Shown: positions 54,672 to 62,707 of the stretch, in pieces
Layout of the letters: the number at the start of each line of letters is the position of its first letter
How positions within the stretch are numbered: position 1 is the first letter of the stretch
Origin: Actinosynnema sp. ALI-1.44
GTDB taxonomy: Bacteria; Actinomycetota; Actinomycetes; Mycobacteriales; Pseudonocardiaceae
Assembly (NCBI RefSeq): GCF_001984155.1
Contig: NZ_MTQO01000046.1
Coordinates: forward strand, 186,001-250,000
Length of the DNA: 64,000 nucleotides
Direction: 5' to 3'
The notes under the pieces: generated by a model
Database searches by the model: none
What the model saw: only the letters and a program-made list of their open reading frames with translations
What the model was told of the DNA's origin: nothing
Position numbers and translations under genes: made by a program

Positions 54672-56060
54672 TCACACCGCGGCGGTCACGACGGCGGGGA
54701 CGACCTCACCCCGGGCACACCCGATGTTCCCGAGGTAGGCGTCCACCGTCGCCCGGTCCCGCGTCACCACACCGAGGTAACCGTCCGGCCGGACCAGCAC
54801 CCACGTGCCCGGCCGGACGTCGTAGGCCCCCACGGGTCCGGTGAACTCCAGCAGGGTCCAGTGCGGGCCGCGGAACAGGTCGAACAGCGTCTTGCCCGCC
54901 CACGGGCCGTCCGGTGCCCGGTCCCCGGCCCGCAACGACCCCGGGCGCGGCCGGTCGTCCACCGCCAGCGGGCCCTGCCGGTAGGTCAGCCCCAACTGCC
55001 GCTCCTCGTGGCCGCGGGCCATCGTGCGCTCGTCGAGCAGCCGCTCACTGAGCCCCAGCACGTGCGCCGCGATCGGCAGCCGCTCCCGCTCATAGGTCTC
55101 CAGCAGCGACACCGGCGCACCACCCAGCACCGCCGCCAGCTTCCACCCCAGGTTGTAGGCGTCCTGCACACCGGTGTTCAGGCCCTGGCCACCGGTGGGC
55201 GGGTGCACGTGCGCGGCGTCCCCGGCCAGCACCACCCGGCCGACCTGGAACCTCGTCGCCATCCGGATGTTCGGCCGCCACTCGGTCAACCAGGTCAGGC
55301 CGTCCAGCCGGAAATCCGTCCGGCCGGTCTTCTCCCCGACGTACACCACCAGATCCTCGAGCGTCGCCAGTTCCCGGTCCGGGTCGGCGATCGTCAGCTG
55401 GAACGAGTCCGTCCCGCCCAGCGGGCACAACCCGATCATCGGCTCCCGCCACAGGTGCCAGTGGTCCCGGTCCAGGCCCGTCACGTGCACGTCGGCGACC
55501 AGCACCCGGACGTCGTCGCGGGTCACGCCCTCGAACGGCACACCCAGCAGCCGCCGCGTCGGGCCCTTGCCGCCGTCCGCGCCCACCACGTACGCGAACC
55601 GCGCCCGCCCGCTCCGCCCGCCCTGGCTCAGCGTCACGGTCACCCCGTCGGCGTCCTGCTCCAGGCCGACCAGTTCCGTGCCCAGCTCCACCCGACCGCC
55701 GAACTGCGCGAGCCGGTCGCGCAGCAACGCCGCCGTCCGCCACTGCGGGATCATCCACGCGTTGGGATACGGCACGTCCGGTGCCGGGTCGGCCCGTTCG
55801 CCCAACGCGCCCTGCCACACGATCTCGCCACCCTGGTAGGCGCGCATCGGGGGATAGTCCGAACCGTGCGCGAACACCGCGTCGACCAGGCCGAGGTCGT
55901 CGAACACCTCCAGGGTTCGCGGCTGCACCCCGCGGCCACGCGACCCCGCCGCGAACCGCGGCTCCTTGTCCACGATCCGGTAGGTGACCCCGCGCCGGGC
56001 CAGGTCCACCGCCAGCGTCAACCCCGTCGGACCCGCGCCGACGATCAGGACGTCCGCCAC
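54672..56060 (-). CDS. FAD-dependent aromatic monooxygenase (PHBH fold)
   Basis: 462 residues: FAD Rossmann motif VLIVGAGPTGLTLAVDLARRGV at the N-terminus, the DG motif YVVGADGGKGPTRRLLG, and GD motif RVVLAGDAAHVHPPTGGQGLNTGVQDAYNLGWKLAAVL. Such enzymes hydroxylate phenols, polyketides or antibiotics such as rifamycins and tetracyclines. GTG at 56060 is chosen because AAGGAG sits about 7 nt upstream; the GTG at 56066 would lie within it. It is divergent from a TetR gene with a palindromic operator between, so it is probably induced by its substrate. Confidence 0.92.
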   Translation of the reverse strand: MADVLIVGAGPTGLTLAVDLARRGVTYRIVDKEPRFAAGSRGRGVQPRTLEVFDDLGLVDAVFAHGSDYPPMRAYQGGEIVWQGALGERADPAPDVPYPNAWMIPQWRTAALLRDRLAQFGGRVELGTELVGLEQDADGVTVTLSQGGRSGRARFAYVVGADGGKGPTRRLLGVPFEGVTRDDVRVLVADVHVTGLDRDHWHLWREPMIGLCPLGGTDSFQLTIADPDRELATLEDLVVYVGEKTGRTDFRLDGLTWLTEWRPNIRMATRFQVGRVVLAGDAAHVHPPTGGQGLNTGVQDAYNLGWKLAAVLGGAPVSLLETYERERLPIAAHVLGLSERLLDERTMARGHEERQLGLTYRQGPLAVDDRPRPGSLRAGDRAPDGPWAGKTLFDLFRGPHWTLLEFTGPVGAYDVRPGTWVLVRPDGYLGVVTRDRATVDAYLGNIGCARGEVVPAVVTAAV

Positions 56061-56069
56061 GACCACTCT

Positions 56070-56101
56070 CCTTAATACCGTTCAATTTAACGTAATTAAG
56101 G
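56070..56101. promoter_or_regulatory. TetR operator between divergent monooxygenase and TetR genes
   Basis: CCTTAAT (56070-56076) and ATTAAGG (56095-56101) share one dyad centre with an inner CGTT (56079-56082) and AACG (56089-56092). The nested palindrome is AT-rich in GC-rich DNA and fills the gap between the divergent genes. It is the likely site for the TetR protein. Confidence 0.7.
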
Positions 56102-56130
56102 ATGGCTTAATGCTGTTAAAGTGTCAACCC

Positions 56131-56757
56131 GTGGCCCTTGACCGCGCTGTGATCGTCCGCACCGGCCTGCGCGTCCTCGACGACGTCGGCCTGGAGGCAC
56201 TCACCCTGCGCAAGATCGCTTCCGAACTCAGCGTCCAGCCACCCGCCCTGTACTGGCACTTCAAGAGCAAGCAGGACCTGATCGACGAGATGGCCAGCAC
56301 CCTGCTGACCGACTTCGCCCAGCCCGTCGGCGAGGACATCGGGTGGGAGCAGTTCGCGCTCACCTTCGGCGAAGGCCTGCGGCGGATGCTGCTGCGCTAC
56401 CGCGACGGCGCGAAGATGTTCGCCGGCACCCACCTCACCGACCCCGGCGCCTACCGCCACCAGGACGACGCGCTGCGGCTGCTCACCGGCGCCGGGTTCA
56501 GCCTGGAGGACGCCGGGCACGCCTTCTGGACCATCTACAGCTACACGATCGGCTTCGTCATCGAGGAACAAGCCGTCTACCCACGCCCCGGCCAACGCGA
56601 CGAGCGCTACGACATCGACCGCCGCACCGAACGTGTGGCCCAGCAGAACGCGCCCCTCGCCGCCGCCGCGAGCCCCGTCCTGTTCGGCGACTTCGACCGC
56701 GGCTACACCCGCGGCCTACAGGCGATCATCACCGGCGTCGCCGGTTGGCGCGGCTGA
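56131..56757 (+). CDS. TetR family regulator of the monooxygenase
   Basis: 208 residues. Helix-turn-helix at residues about 5-50 (RAVIVRTGLRVLDDVGLEALTLRKIASELSVQPPALYWHFKSKQDLIDEM), then a TetR_C-type ligand domain. GTG at 56131 gives the usual compact N-terminus; an ATG at 56110 adds seven residues. It is divergent from the FAD monooxygenase with a palindromic operator between, the arrangement of a drug- or phenol-induced resistance or catabolic pair. Confidence 0.9.
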   Translation: MALDRAVIVRTGLRVLDDVGLEALTLRKIASELSVQPPALYWHFKSKQDLIDEMASTLLTDFAQPVGEDIGWEQFALTFGEGLRRMLLRYRDGAKMFAGTHLTDPGAYRHQDDALRLLTGAGFSLEDAGHAFWTIYSYTIGFVIEEQAVYPRPGQRDERYDIDRRTERVAQQNAPLAAAASPVLFGDFDRGYTRGLQAIITGVAGWRG

Positions 56758-56797
56758 CGCGTCAAACACGTACCCGCCGCTCTGCTCACGACACGAC

Positions 56798-57796
56798 TCA
56801 GGTGAACACCGGTACCAACGCCACCGCGAACAACGCGTAGAACGCGGCGGCCACCGACAACCGGCGCACACTCAACCGCCCGGACCGCAACGTGACCAGC
56901 AGGTACACCACCGCCAGCAACGTCACCCCGCCCGCGATCAACAGCGGCGCGTCCAGCCGCCACGGCGTGAACAACAGACCGAACCCGCTGGGCACCGTCG
57001 CCTGGATCATCATCGACCCCGACACGTTCGCCAGCGCCAGCTTCGTCTTGCCCTGCCGCACCCAGATCACCGCGTTCATGATCTCCGGCAACTCGGTCGC
57101 GATCGGCGCCAGCAGCAACGCCGTCAACGTCGCCGACAGCCCCAGCATCGGGCCGACCGTGTCCAGCTGCACCACGAACAGCTTCGACGCCGCGAAGATC
57201 ACCGCCAACGCGCCCAGCGTCTGCGCCACCACCGCCCACGTCGCCGGAGTCGCACGGCGGCGCTGCAGCTTCAACGGCTCCAGTTCGTCCTCGGCGTCGT
57301 CGGCGTCCTTCTGGCGCATCTCGCGCACGGCGTACACCGCGTACACGGCGAAGAACAGCAACCCCAGCCACGGCTTGATCGCGAACGCCACCAGCCCGAG
57401 CGCGACCTTCACCACGAACACCGCGACGAACCAGGTCTGGTCCTTGGCGAGCTTGTCCAAGTCACCCCAGTCCTGGGTGCCACCGGGCTGCCGGGCGCGG
57501 CGGCTGGCCAGCAGGCTCCAGCCGATCACCCCGTAGGCGACCGTGGCCAACGCCAGCGGGCCGCCCATCGCCGCGCCGACACCGATGTCGCGCTGCTCGG
57601 GCGTGTCACCGAACGCCACGGCAACGAACGTCACGACGCTCTCCGGCAGGGCGGTACCCACCGCCGCCAGCACGGTGCCGACCGCGACCGTGCCGACCTT
57701 CATCCGACGACCGAGCCACTCGACCGCGTTGACGAACCACTCACAAGACAGGTAGATCGCGACCGCACACGCGATCAGCAACACGAAGTGAATCAC
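56798..57796 (-). CDS. CaCA-type cation/proton (or sodium/calcium) antiporter
   Basis: 332 residues with 10-11 membrane helices and both alpha repeats of the CaCA superfamily: alpha-1 GTALPESVVTFVAVAFG and alpha-2 ATELPEIMNAVIWVRQG, each with the ion-binding Glu. A cytosolic loop (residues about 170-190, KDADDAEDELEPLKLQRRR) separates the halves. It exports calcium or another cation. GTG at 57796 has GGGAGG 5 nt upstream. The 41-bp gap to the convergent TetR gene has no clear hairpin. Confidence 0.93.
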   Translation of the reverse strand: MIHFVLLIACAVAIYLSCEWFVNAVEWLGRRMKVGTVAVGTVLAAVGTALPESVVTFVAVAFGDTPEQRDIGVGAAMGGPLALATVAYGVIGWSLLASRRARQPGGTQDWGDLDKLAKDQTWFVAVFVVKVALGLVAFAIKPWLGLLFFAVYAVYAVREMRQKDADDAEDELEPLKLQRRRATPATWAVVAQTLGALAVIFAASKLFVVQLDTVGPMLGLSATLTALLLAPIATELPEIMNAVIWVRQGKTKLALANVSGSMMIQATVPSGFGLLFTPWRLDAPLLIAGGVTLLAVVYLLVTLRSGRLSVRRLSVAAAFYALFAVALVPVFT

Positions 57797-58087
57797 GGGA
57801 TCCTCCCGCGCCGCGGGACGACCTCCCCGGAAAAAGCGCACCCCGGCGACCTCGACCCCCGGCGCGCATCCAAGTCATGCGTCCGTCATGGGTCGAAGGT
57901 CTCGCCCGCCTCCCGGCACGGGAAGGCCGCCCGGCCGGGCCCGTGAGAGCCAGTATGTCGACCAAGGCGTTGGGGGCTACTCCCCTTCGTTCGAGGACAA
58001 CCCTGCCCGACGCGACCCCGATTGTCAATCAATTGCGCAAGCGTCAGACTGTGGCGCGGGCCTCCTTCCGGAACAATCTCCCTTGAG

Positions 58088-58453
58088 ATGAGTGAACCCA
58101 CACCGACCGACGAGCCGACTCGGCCGCAGTTGCAGTCCGCGGCGGGCACGTTCGCACTGCTGTCCGCCCCGACCCGGCTGCACGTGGTCTGGCTGCTCGC
58201 CCGCCACGAGTACGACGTCGGCACGCTGGCCGAACGCATCGGCACCACCGTCGCCGCGGTCAGCCAGCACCTGGCCAAACTCCGCCTCGCCGGTCTCGTC
58301 GCCGCCCGCCGCGAAGGCCGCCGCCAGATCTACGCCGTGGAAGACCCACACGTGCTGACCCTGGTCGAGCAGATCTTCGAACACATCGCCCCGGACGGCA
58401 CCCTCGCGCCCGACCCGCCGATGCCCCGCCACCCCACCCGACCCGCGCCCTAG
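58088..58453 (+). CDS. ArsR/SmtB-like transcriptional regulator
   Basis: 121 residues with a winged helix: LLSAPTRLHVVWLLARHEYDVGTLAERIGTTVAAVSQHLAKLRLAGLVAARREGRRQIYAV. No Cys metal site (ELCVCDL type) is present, though C-terminal His residues (EDPHVL, FEHIAPD) could bind zinc. ATG at 58088. Upstream at 58033-58040 is the palindrome TTGCGCAA, a possible operator half. The 57797-58087 region holds no other recognisable feature. Its neighbour is the CaCA antiporter, so metal-linked control is conceivable. Confidence 0.85.
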   Translation: MSEPTPTDEPTRPQLQSAAGTFALLSAPTRLHVVWLLARHEYDVGTLAERIGTTVAAVSQHLAKLRLAGLVAARREGRRQIYAVEDPHVLTLVEQIFEHIAPDGTLAPDPPMPRHPTRPAP

Positions 58454-58509
58454 CAGGGCGGGCCTTCACGGCACAGGCGCCGTGGAGGTCCGGCACGACA
58501 GCGGTGGTT

Positions 58510-58839
58510 TCAGCCTCGGCCCGTGGGCGGCTTACCTCGCTGTCCGCCGAGATCCGCACTGAGATCCGCACTGAGATCACGGCGGGCCAGCGGGCTGGAG
58601 TACGCCACGCTTGTGGTCACCGGTCCCAGGCCGCTGATCCGCCCGGCCGTCTGCTCCAGGTCCCGCATCGACCGGGCGATCACCTTCAGCACGAAACAGT
58701 CGTCGCCGGTCACGTGGTGCGCCTCGATGATCTCCGGCGTACTGGCCAGCAACTCGTGGAACGGCCTGTAGTCGCCGGTCGGGTACCGCAACCGCACCAG
58801 AGACACGATCCCGCTCACCGCCCCGCCGCACGCCGTCAC
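58510..58839 (-). CDS. stand-alone Lrp/AsnC ligand-binding (RAM) domain protein
   Basis: 109 residues that match only the C-terminal RAM domain of Lrp/AsnC regulators: VSLVRLRYPTGDYRPFHELLASTPEIIEAHHVTGDDCFVLKVIARSMRDLEQTAGRISGLGPVTTSVAYSSPL. The DNA-binding helix-turn-helix is absent. GTG at 58839 overlaps the TGA stop of the hydrolase gene (GTGA), with CAGG upstream, so it appears translationally coupled and not simply a broken gene. Such RAM-only proteins may modulate full-length Lrp partners. The C-terminal tail is encoded by a 12-bp tandem repeat (58549-58572). Confidence 0.75.
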   Translation of the reverse strand: MTACGGAVSGIVSLVRLRYPTGDYRPFHELLASTPEIIEAHHVTGDDCFVLKVIARSMRDLEQTAGRISGLGPVTTSVAYSSPLARRDLSADLSADLGGQRGKPPTGRG

Positions 58840-59714
58840 GTGCACCTGCTGACCGCGCGTTTCGCGGTGCGGTCGACGCCGTCCACCAGCGTCGGCCACA
58901 CCCCGCGCGGCAGGTCGTGCCCCATCCCCGGCACCAGGACCAACTCGGCATCCGGGATCGCCCGTGCGGTCGCCGTACCACCCGACACGTGCACCAGCGG
59001 ATCAGCCTTGCCGTGGATGACCAGCGCCGGGCAGCGCACCGCGCGCAACTGCGGCGCCCGGTCGGCCGCCGCGGTGATCGCGGCCAGTTGCCGCAGCGTC
59101 CCGGCCCGGTTGAGGCCCCGGTCGTAGGTGCGGCGGGCACGCACCCGCATGCGCTCCTCGTCCAGGTCGAATCCCGGCGAGCCGATCAGTTTGAACGTCG
59201 CCAGCACCGCGCGCACATAGCCCTCACGGTCCCGCGGCGCCTTGCCCAGCAACGACGGCAGCACCCTCGGATGCGGCCAGCCGACCAGCTTGCCGCCGGT
59301 CGTGGACATCACCGACACCAGCGACAGGACCCGTGCCGGATGCCGGATCGCCAGCGTCTGCGCGATCATCCCGCCCAGCGACACCCCCGTCACATGCGCG
59401 GCGGAAATACCCAGGTGGTCCAGCAACCCGGCGGCGTCGTCGGCCATGTCGGCGATCGTGTACGGCGGTGGCTGCCGCAGCAACGACCCCACCAGCGACA
59501 CCCGGCCGGTCATCGACTGCGACCGGCCGCAGTCGCGGTTGTCGAACCGGATCACCCGGAAACCGCGGTCGGCCAGCAACGCGCAGAGCTCGTCGTCCCA
59601 CCAGATCATCGGCCCGCCCAGGCCCATCACCAACAGCAACGGCCGCGCGCCCGCGTCGCCGATGGTCTCGTAGCAGATCCGCACCCCGTTGATGTCCACG
59701 CTCGACTCCGCCAT
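58836..59714 (-). CDS. alpha/beta hydrolase
   Basis: 292 residues related to RdmC/aclacinomycin methylesterase-type hydrolases. Oxyanion VMGLGGP, nucleophile Ser in VTGVSLGGMIA, acid Asp in IHGKADPLV and base His in GMGHDLP. Substrate unknown. ATG at 59714 has AGGGA immediately before it; GTG at 59732 would give better spacing to no visible site, so the start is uncertain. It is the first gene of a pair with the RAM-only protein (GTGA overlap). Confidence 0.88.
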   Translation of the reverse strand: MAESSVDINGVRICYETIGDAGARPLLLVMGLGGPMIWWDDELCALLADRGFRVIRFDNRDCGRSQSMTGRVSLVGSLLRQPPPYTIADMADDAAGLLDHLGISAAHVTGVSLGGMIAQTLAIRHPARVLSLVSVMSTTGGKLVGWPHPRVLPSLLGKAPRDREGYVRAVLATFKLIGSPGFDLDEERMRVRARRTYDRGLNRAGTLRQLAAITAAADRAPQLRAVRCPALVIHGKADPLVHVSGGTATARAIPDAELVLVPGMGHDLPRGVWPTLVDGVDRTAKRAVSRCT

Positions 59715-59766
59715 TCCCTGATTCTGCGACACCGCGAGCCGATCACACCCGGTATGGTCACGCTTG

Positions 59767-60420
59767 ATGATCACGCGCGCGCGTCCCGCCCCGCTGTTCA
59801 CCGGCCTGACCGGCCGGAAAGTCCGCCTGCGGGAGGTCGGCGCGGGCGACCGGCGCACCCTGATCGGCTTCGACCGTGACATCACCGGCACAGCCGACCG
59901 GGCAGGGCACCCGCGCGACGCGCACTACCGGCACTGGGCCGCCCACCGCACCGCGGACTCCCGCGACGACCTCCAGTTCGCGATCGAGACCCTGCGCGGC
60001 GGGGTGCTGGTCGGCTCCATGACCGTCCAGGCCGATCCGGCGGGCGCCCGCTTCGGCTACGGCATCGGGATCGGGCCGCGGCACCGGCGATGCGGGTACG
60101 CCGCCGACGCCATCGCCGTCCTGCTGGCGTTCATGTTCGGCCAGCGCGCGTACCTGGCCTGCGACGTCGGCATCCACGGCAGCAACTTCGCCTCGCTGAC
60201 CCTGCACGCGGGCCTCGGATTCCGCGAGCGCGGCCGGGTGCTCGACCCCGACCTGACCCCCGGCACGTTCACGTTCATGGTCGAGATGAGCGTCACCGCC
60301 GACACCTTCACCGCACCCCCGCTCACCGGCCGTCCCGGCCGCGGCCGCCACTGGCGCAACCCGCGCGGGCGTCACTGGGTCGACACATCCGGGGCCGATT
60401 CACCCACCCCAGTACTTTAG
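59767..60420 (+). CDS. GNAT family N-acetyltransferase
   Basis: 217 residues of the RimJ/RimL-like GNAT type: VRLREVGAGDRRTLIGFDRDI at the N-terminus, acetyl-CoA motif YGIGIGPRHRRCGYAADAIAVLLAFMF, then DVGIHGSNFASLTLHAGLGFRERG. The C-terminal 40 residues are basic. A TATGGT -10-like box lies about 9 nt before ATG 59767, suggesting a leaderless message. Confidence 0.87.
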   Translation: MITRARPAPLFTGLTGRKVRLREVGAGDRRTLIGFDRDITGTADRAGHPRDAHYRHWAAHRTADSRDDLQFAIETLRGGVLVGSMTVQADPAGARFGYGIGIGPRHRRCGYAADAIAVLLAFMFGQRAYLACDVGIHGSNFASLTLHAGLGFRERGRVLDPDLTPGTFTFMVEMSVTADTFTAPPLTGRPGRGRHWRNPRGRHWVDTSGADSPTPVL

Positions 60421-60450
60421 GTTCAGCTTATATAAGTGCATACTGGCGCC

Positions 60451-60837
60451 ATGAAAATTGTAGTCACCAGTGTGTTCGTCGAAGACCAGTACAAAGCCCT
60501 GGCCTTCTACACCGACGTGCTCGGCTTCGAGAAGAAGACCGACGAGCCCGCGGGCGCGGCCCGCTGGCTGACCGTGACCTCGCCCGGCGACTCCAACGGT
60601 GTCGAACTGCTCCTGGAACCCAACGGCACGGACATCGCCAAGGACTACCAGACCCGCCTGCGCGAGGCCGGGATCCCGGCGACCATGTTCGGCACCGACG
60701 ACATCCAGGCCGAGCACGACCGGCTGACGGGGCTGGGCGTGACTTTCACCCAGGCCCCGACCAGCACGGGACCGGTCACCTCCGCCGTGTTCGACGACAC
60801 CTGCGGCAACCTGATCATGATCAGCCAGATGAACTGA
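60451..60837 (+). CDS. VOC family protein
   Basis: 128 residues: KIVVTSVFVEDQYKALAFYTDVLGFEKKTDE and PATMFGTDDIQAEHDRLTGLGVTFTQAP...FDDTCGNLIMISQM, a two-module glyoxalase-like fold. Upstream lie the last codons of the GNAT gene and CCAGTA (60409-60414) and TACTGG (60441-60446) arms around a TATATAAG box, a possible operator. Its 3' end overlaps the convergent hydrolase-like gene by 17 bp. Confidence 0.88.
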   Translation: MKIVVTSVFVEDQYKALAFYTDVLGFEKKTDEPAGAARWLTVTSPGDSNGVELLLEPNGTDIAKDYQTRLREAGIPATMFGTDDIQAEHDRLTGLGVTFTQAPTSTGPVTSAVFDDTCGNLIMISQMN

Positions 60838-61666
60838 CCAGCCACGGCCGCAGGATGGGCAGCACGGCCGACGGCTGCATCGCCGTGGTGTGGTCCAGTC
60901 CGTCCAGCAGGTGCACGTCCCATCCGGCGGCCGTCAGTTCGGCACGGTTGACGGCGAGCGGCCCGGCGATGTCCACAGTCACCCCGCCCCACCGCTCGTC
61001 GTAGACGATGGTGTCCTTCGTCCCGGCGAAACACAGTCGCGGACAGCTCAGCCGCGCCTGCGCGGCGCGGTCGTCGAAGTCCCGCAGCGCCTGGTACAGG
61101 GTCATGAACTGCCGGGTCTGCGGTTCGCTCATGGTCATCTCCGCGCTCGACCAGTCGAACTCGCCCTCCGGTGCGCCCTGGGACGGCGGTGTGCTCGGGG
61201 CGCCGGTCGCCATCGCGTGCGTGGCCGTGGTGACCGCGAGCATCTGCTCGTACGGGCCGTCCACCGGCGGGTACCCGCCCATGGCCAGCCCGGTCAGCCG
61301 GTCGGTGCGGATCGCCAGTTGCAGGCCCGTCAGCGCCAGCCACGAATAGCCGTAGTAGGCGAACCGGTCGGCGCCGACCGCGTCCGCCACCGCCAGGACA
61401 TCCGCCGCGATGGTGTCCGGCGTCAACGTGTCCGGTTTCGGATGCGCCAGCACGTCACCCTCGTAGTCGAAGGCGACCACCCGGAACCGGTCGTTCAATC
61501 CCTCGATGAGCGACCGGCCCAGCGCCGGATCCATGCCCCAGTCGCGCAGCTCCCGCGCGCGCTCACCGCTCGCGGGCACCGGGTTGACCGCCAGCAGCAC
61601 CGTCGGTCCGTCCCCGCGGACCTCCACGTCGATGCGCCGACCGTCGTGCAGCGTCGCCTGAACCAC
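60821..61666 (-). CDS. alpha/beta hydrolase-like protein with altered nucleophile elbow
   Basis: 281 residues of the alpha/beta-hydrolase fold (VDVEVRGDGPTVLLAVNPVP, VVAFDYEGDVLA, LCFAGTKDTIVYDERWGG, LLDGLDHTTAMQP). The elbow reads YYGYSWLALTG, so the Ser is present but the final Gly of GxSxG is Leu. GTG at 61666 has GGGAGG upstream. It is divergent from a DUF899 gene with a paired operator between, suggesting TetR control. Confidence 0.8.
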   Translation of the reverse strand: MVQATLHDGRRIDVEVRGDGPTVLLAVNPVPASGERARELRDWGMDPALGRSLIEGLNDRFRVVAFDYEGDVLAHPKPDTLTPDTIAADVLAVADAVGADRFAYYGYSWLALTGLQLAIRTDRLTGLAMGGYPPVDGPYEQMLAVTTATHAMATGAPSTPPSQGAPEGEFDWSSAEMTMSEPQTRQFMTLYQALRDFDDRAAQARLSCPRLCFAGTKDTIVYDERWGGVTVDIAGPLAVNRAELTAAGWDVHLLDGLDHTTAMQPSAVLPILRPWLVSSSG

Positions 61667-61681
61667 AGCTGACCTCCCATG

Positions 61682-61728
61682 ACTCTTTACCGTGTAAAGC
61701 GATACTGACACTTTACACGGTAAAGAGT
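61682..61728. promoter_or_regulatory. paired TetR-type operators
   Basis: A perfect 18-bp inverted repeat (61682-61699 and 61711-61728). Each arm contains CTTTAC-N3-GTAAAG (61685-61699 and 61711-61725), centres 26 bp apart. It lies 16 bp upstream of the hydrolase-like start and 216 bp upstream of the DUF899 start. The regulator may be the partial TetR at the right edge, or another protein. Confidence 0.8.
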
Positions 61729-61944
61729 TACTCGGTTGAGAACAGGTTGACGGCTACCACCTGGCATGACCCAGCGGTGCCAAAGTCGTGGTCGGGGTCA
61801 CCGGCCTCGTGCGCCAGGCCCACGACCGGCTCGGCACCCGCCCCTGACTCCCCGGTGTCCGGCGATGAGTTTCGACCGGTCCAGCCGTCTGTTCTGTGTC
61901 GACCCGGGGACGTCCCGGACGACCGCGCCCTTGACGGAGGACAC

Positions 61945-62703
61945 ATGACGACCACCTCATCCGCCCACCCGCCCGTCGTCGACCTGGCCACCTGGCAGGC
62001 CGCCCGCGACGACCTGCTGGTCCGCGAGAAAGCCCACACCCGCGAGGGCGACGCGATCGCCGCCGCCCGCCGACGACTGCCGATGGTGGAGTTCGACGGG
62101 AAAGCGGAGGTGGTCGGTCCCGACGGCCCGGTCGCGTTCCTGGACCTGTTCCAAGGCCGCGACGAACTCGTGGTCTACAAGCACATGTGGCACGACGGCG
62201 CCCCGCACCAAGGACAGTGCGAGGGGTGCACCACCGTCGCCTGGCACCTCCAGGACGCCGCCTACCTCAACGCCCGCGGCGTGTCGCTGGCCATCCTGAC
62301 CACGGGCCGGTGGGACGAAGTGGCCGCGTACGTCGAGTTCATGGGCTACACCCAGCCCTGGTACTCGGTACGCGACGTGGACGGCCCCGCGGGCGGGGAC
62401 ATGGGGTACGTCACCTGCTACCTGCGCGAAGGTGACCGCGTGTTCCTCACGTACTCCACCACGGGCCGCGGCAACGAAGCGGTCGCCGGATCCTTCGCCC
62501 TGCTCGACATGACCCTGTACGGCCGCGGCGAGGCATGGGAGGACAAGCCCGACGGCTGGCCCGCGGGCAACCACGCCTGCTGGTACTGGCGCACCGACGC
62601 GGACGGCAACTCCCACTGGGGACCCACCAGCCGTCCCGTCCCGCAGTGGACCCGCCCCGGCGTGACCGCCGAGCTGACCCTGGGCCGGCACGGCGGCCAC
62701 TGA
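61945..62703 (+). CDS. DUF899 (thioredoxin-like) family protein
   Basis: 252 residues: LVREKAHTREGDAIAAARRRLPMVEFDGKAEVVGPDG is the DUF899 N-terminal signature, followed by the thioredoxin-like core VVYKHMWHDGAPHQGQCEGCTTVAWHLQDAAYL with a CxxC (CEGC). ATG at 61945 has ACGGAGG about 6 nt upstream. The preceding 61747-61944 contains a short out-of-context reading PSGAKVVVGVTGLVRQAHDRLGTRP ending in a stop, which may be a gene remnant. It may share the paired operator with the divergent hydrolase-like gene. Confidence 0.88.
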   Translation: MTTTSSAHPPVVDLATWQAARDDLLVREKAHTREGDAIAAARRRLPMVEFDGKAEVVGPDGPVAFLDLFQGRDELVVYKHMWHDGAPHQGQCEGCTTVAWHLQDAAYLNARGVSLAILTTGRWDEVAAYVEFMGYTQPWYSVRDVDGPAGGDMGYVTCYLREGDRVFLTYSTTGRGNEAVAGSFALLDMTLYGRGEAWEDKPDGWPAGNHACWYWRTDADGNSHWGPTSRPVPQWTRPGVTAELTLGRHGGH

Positions 62704-62707
62704 GCGG

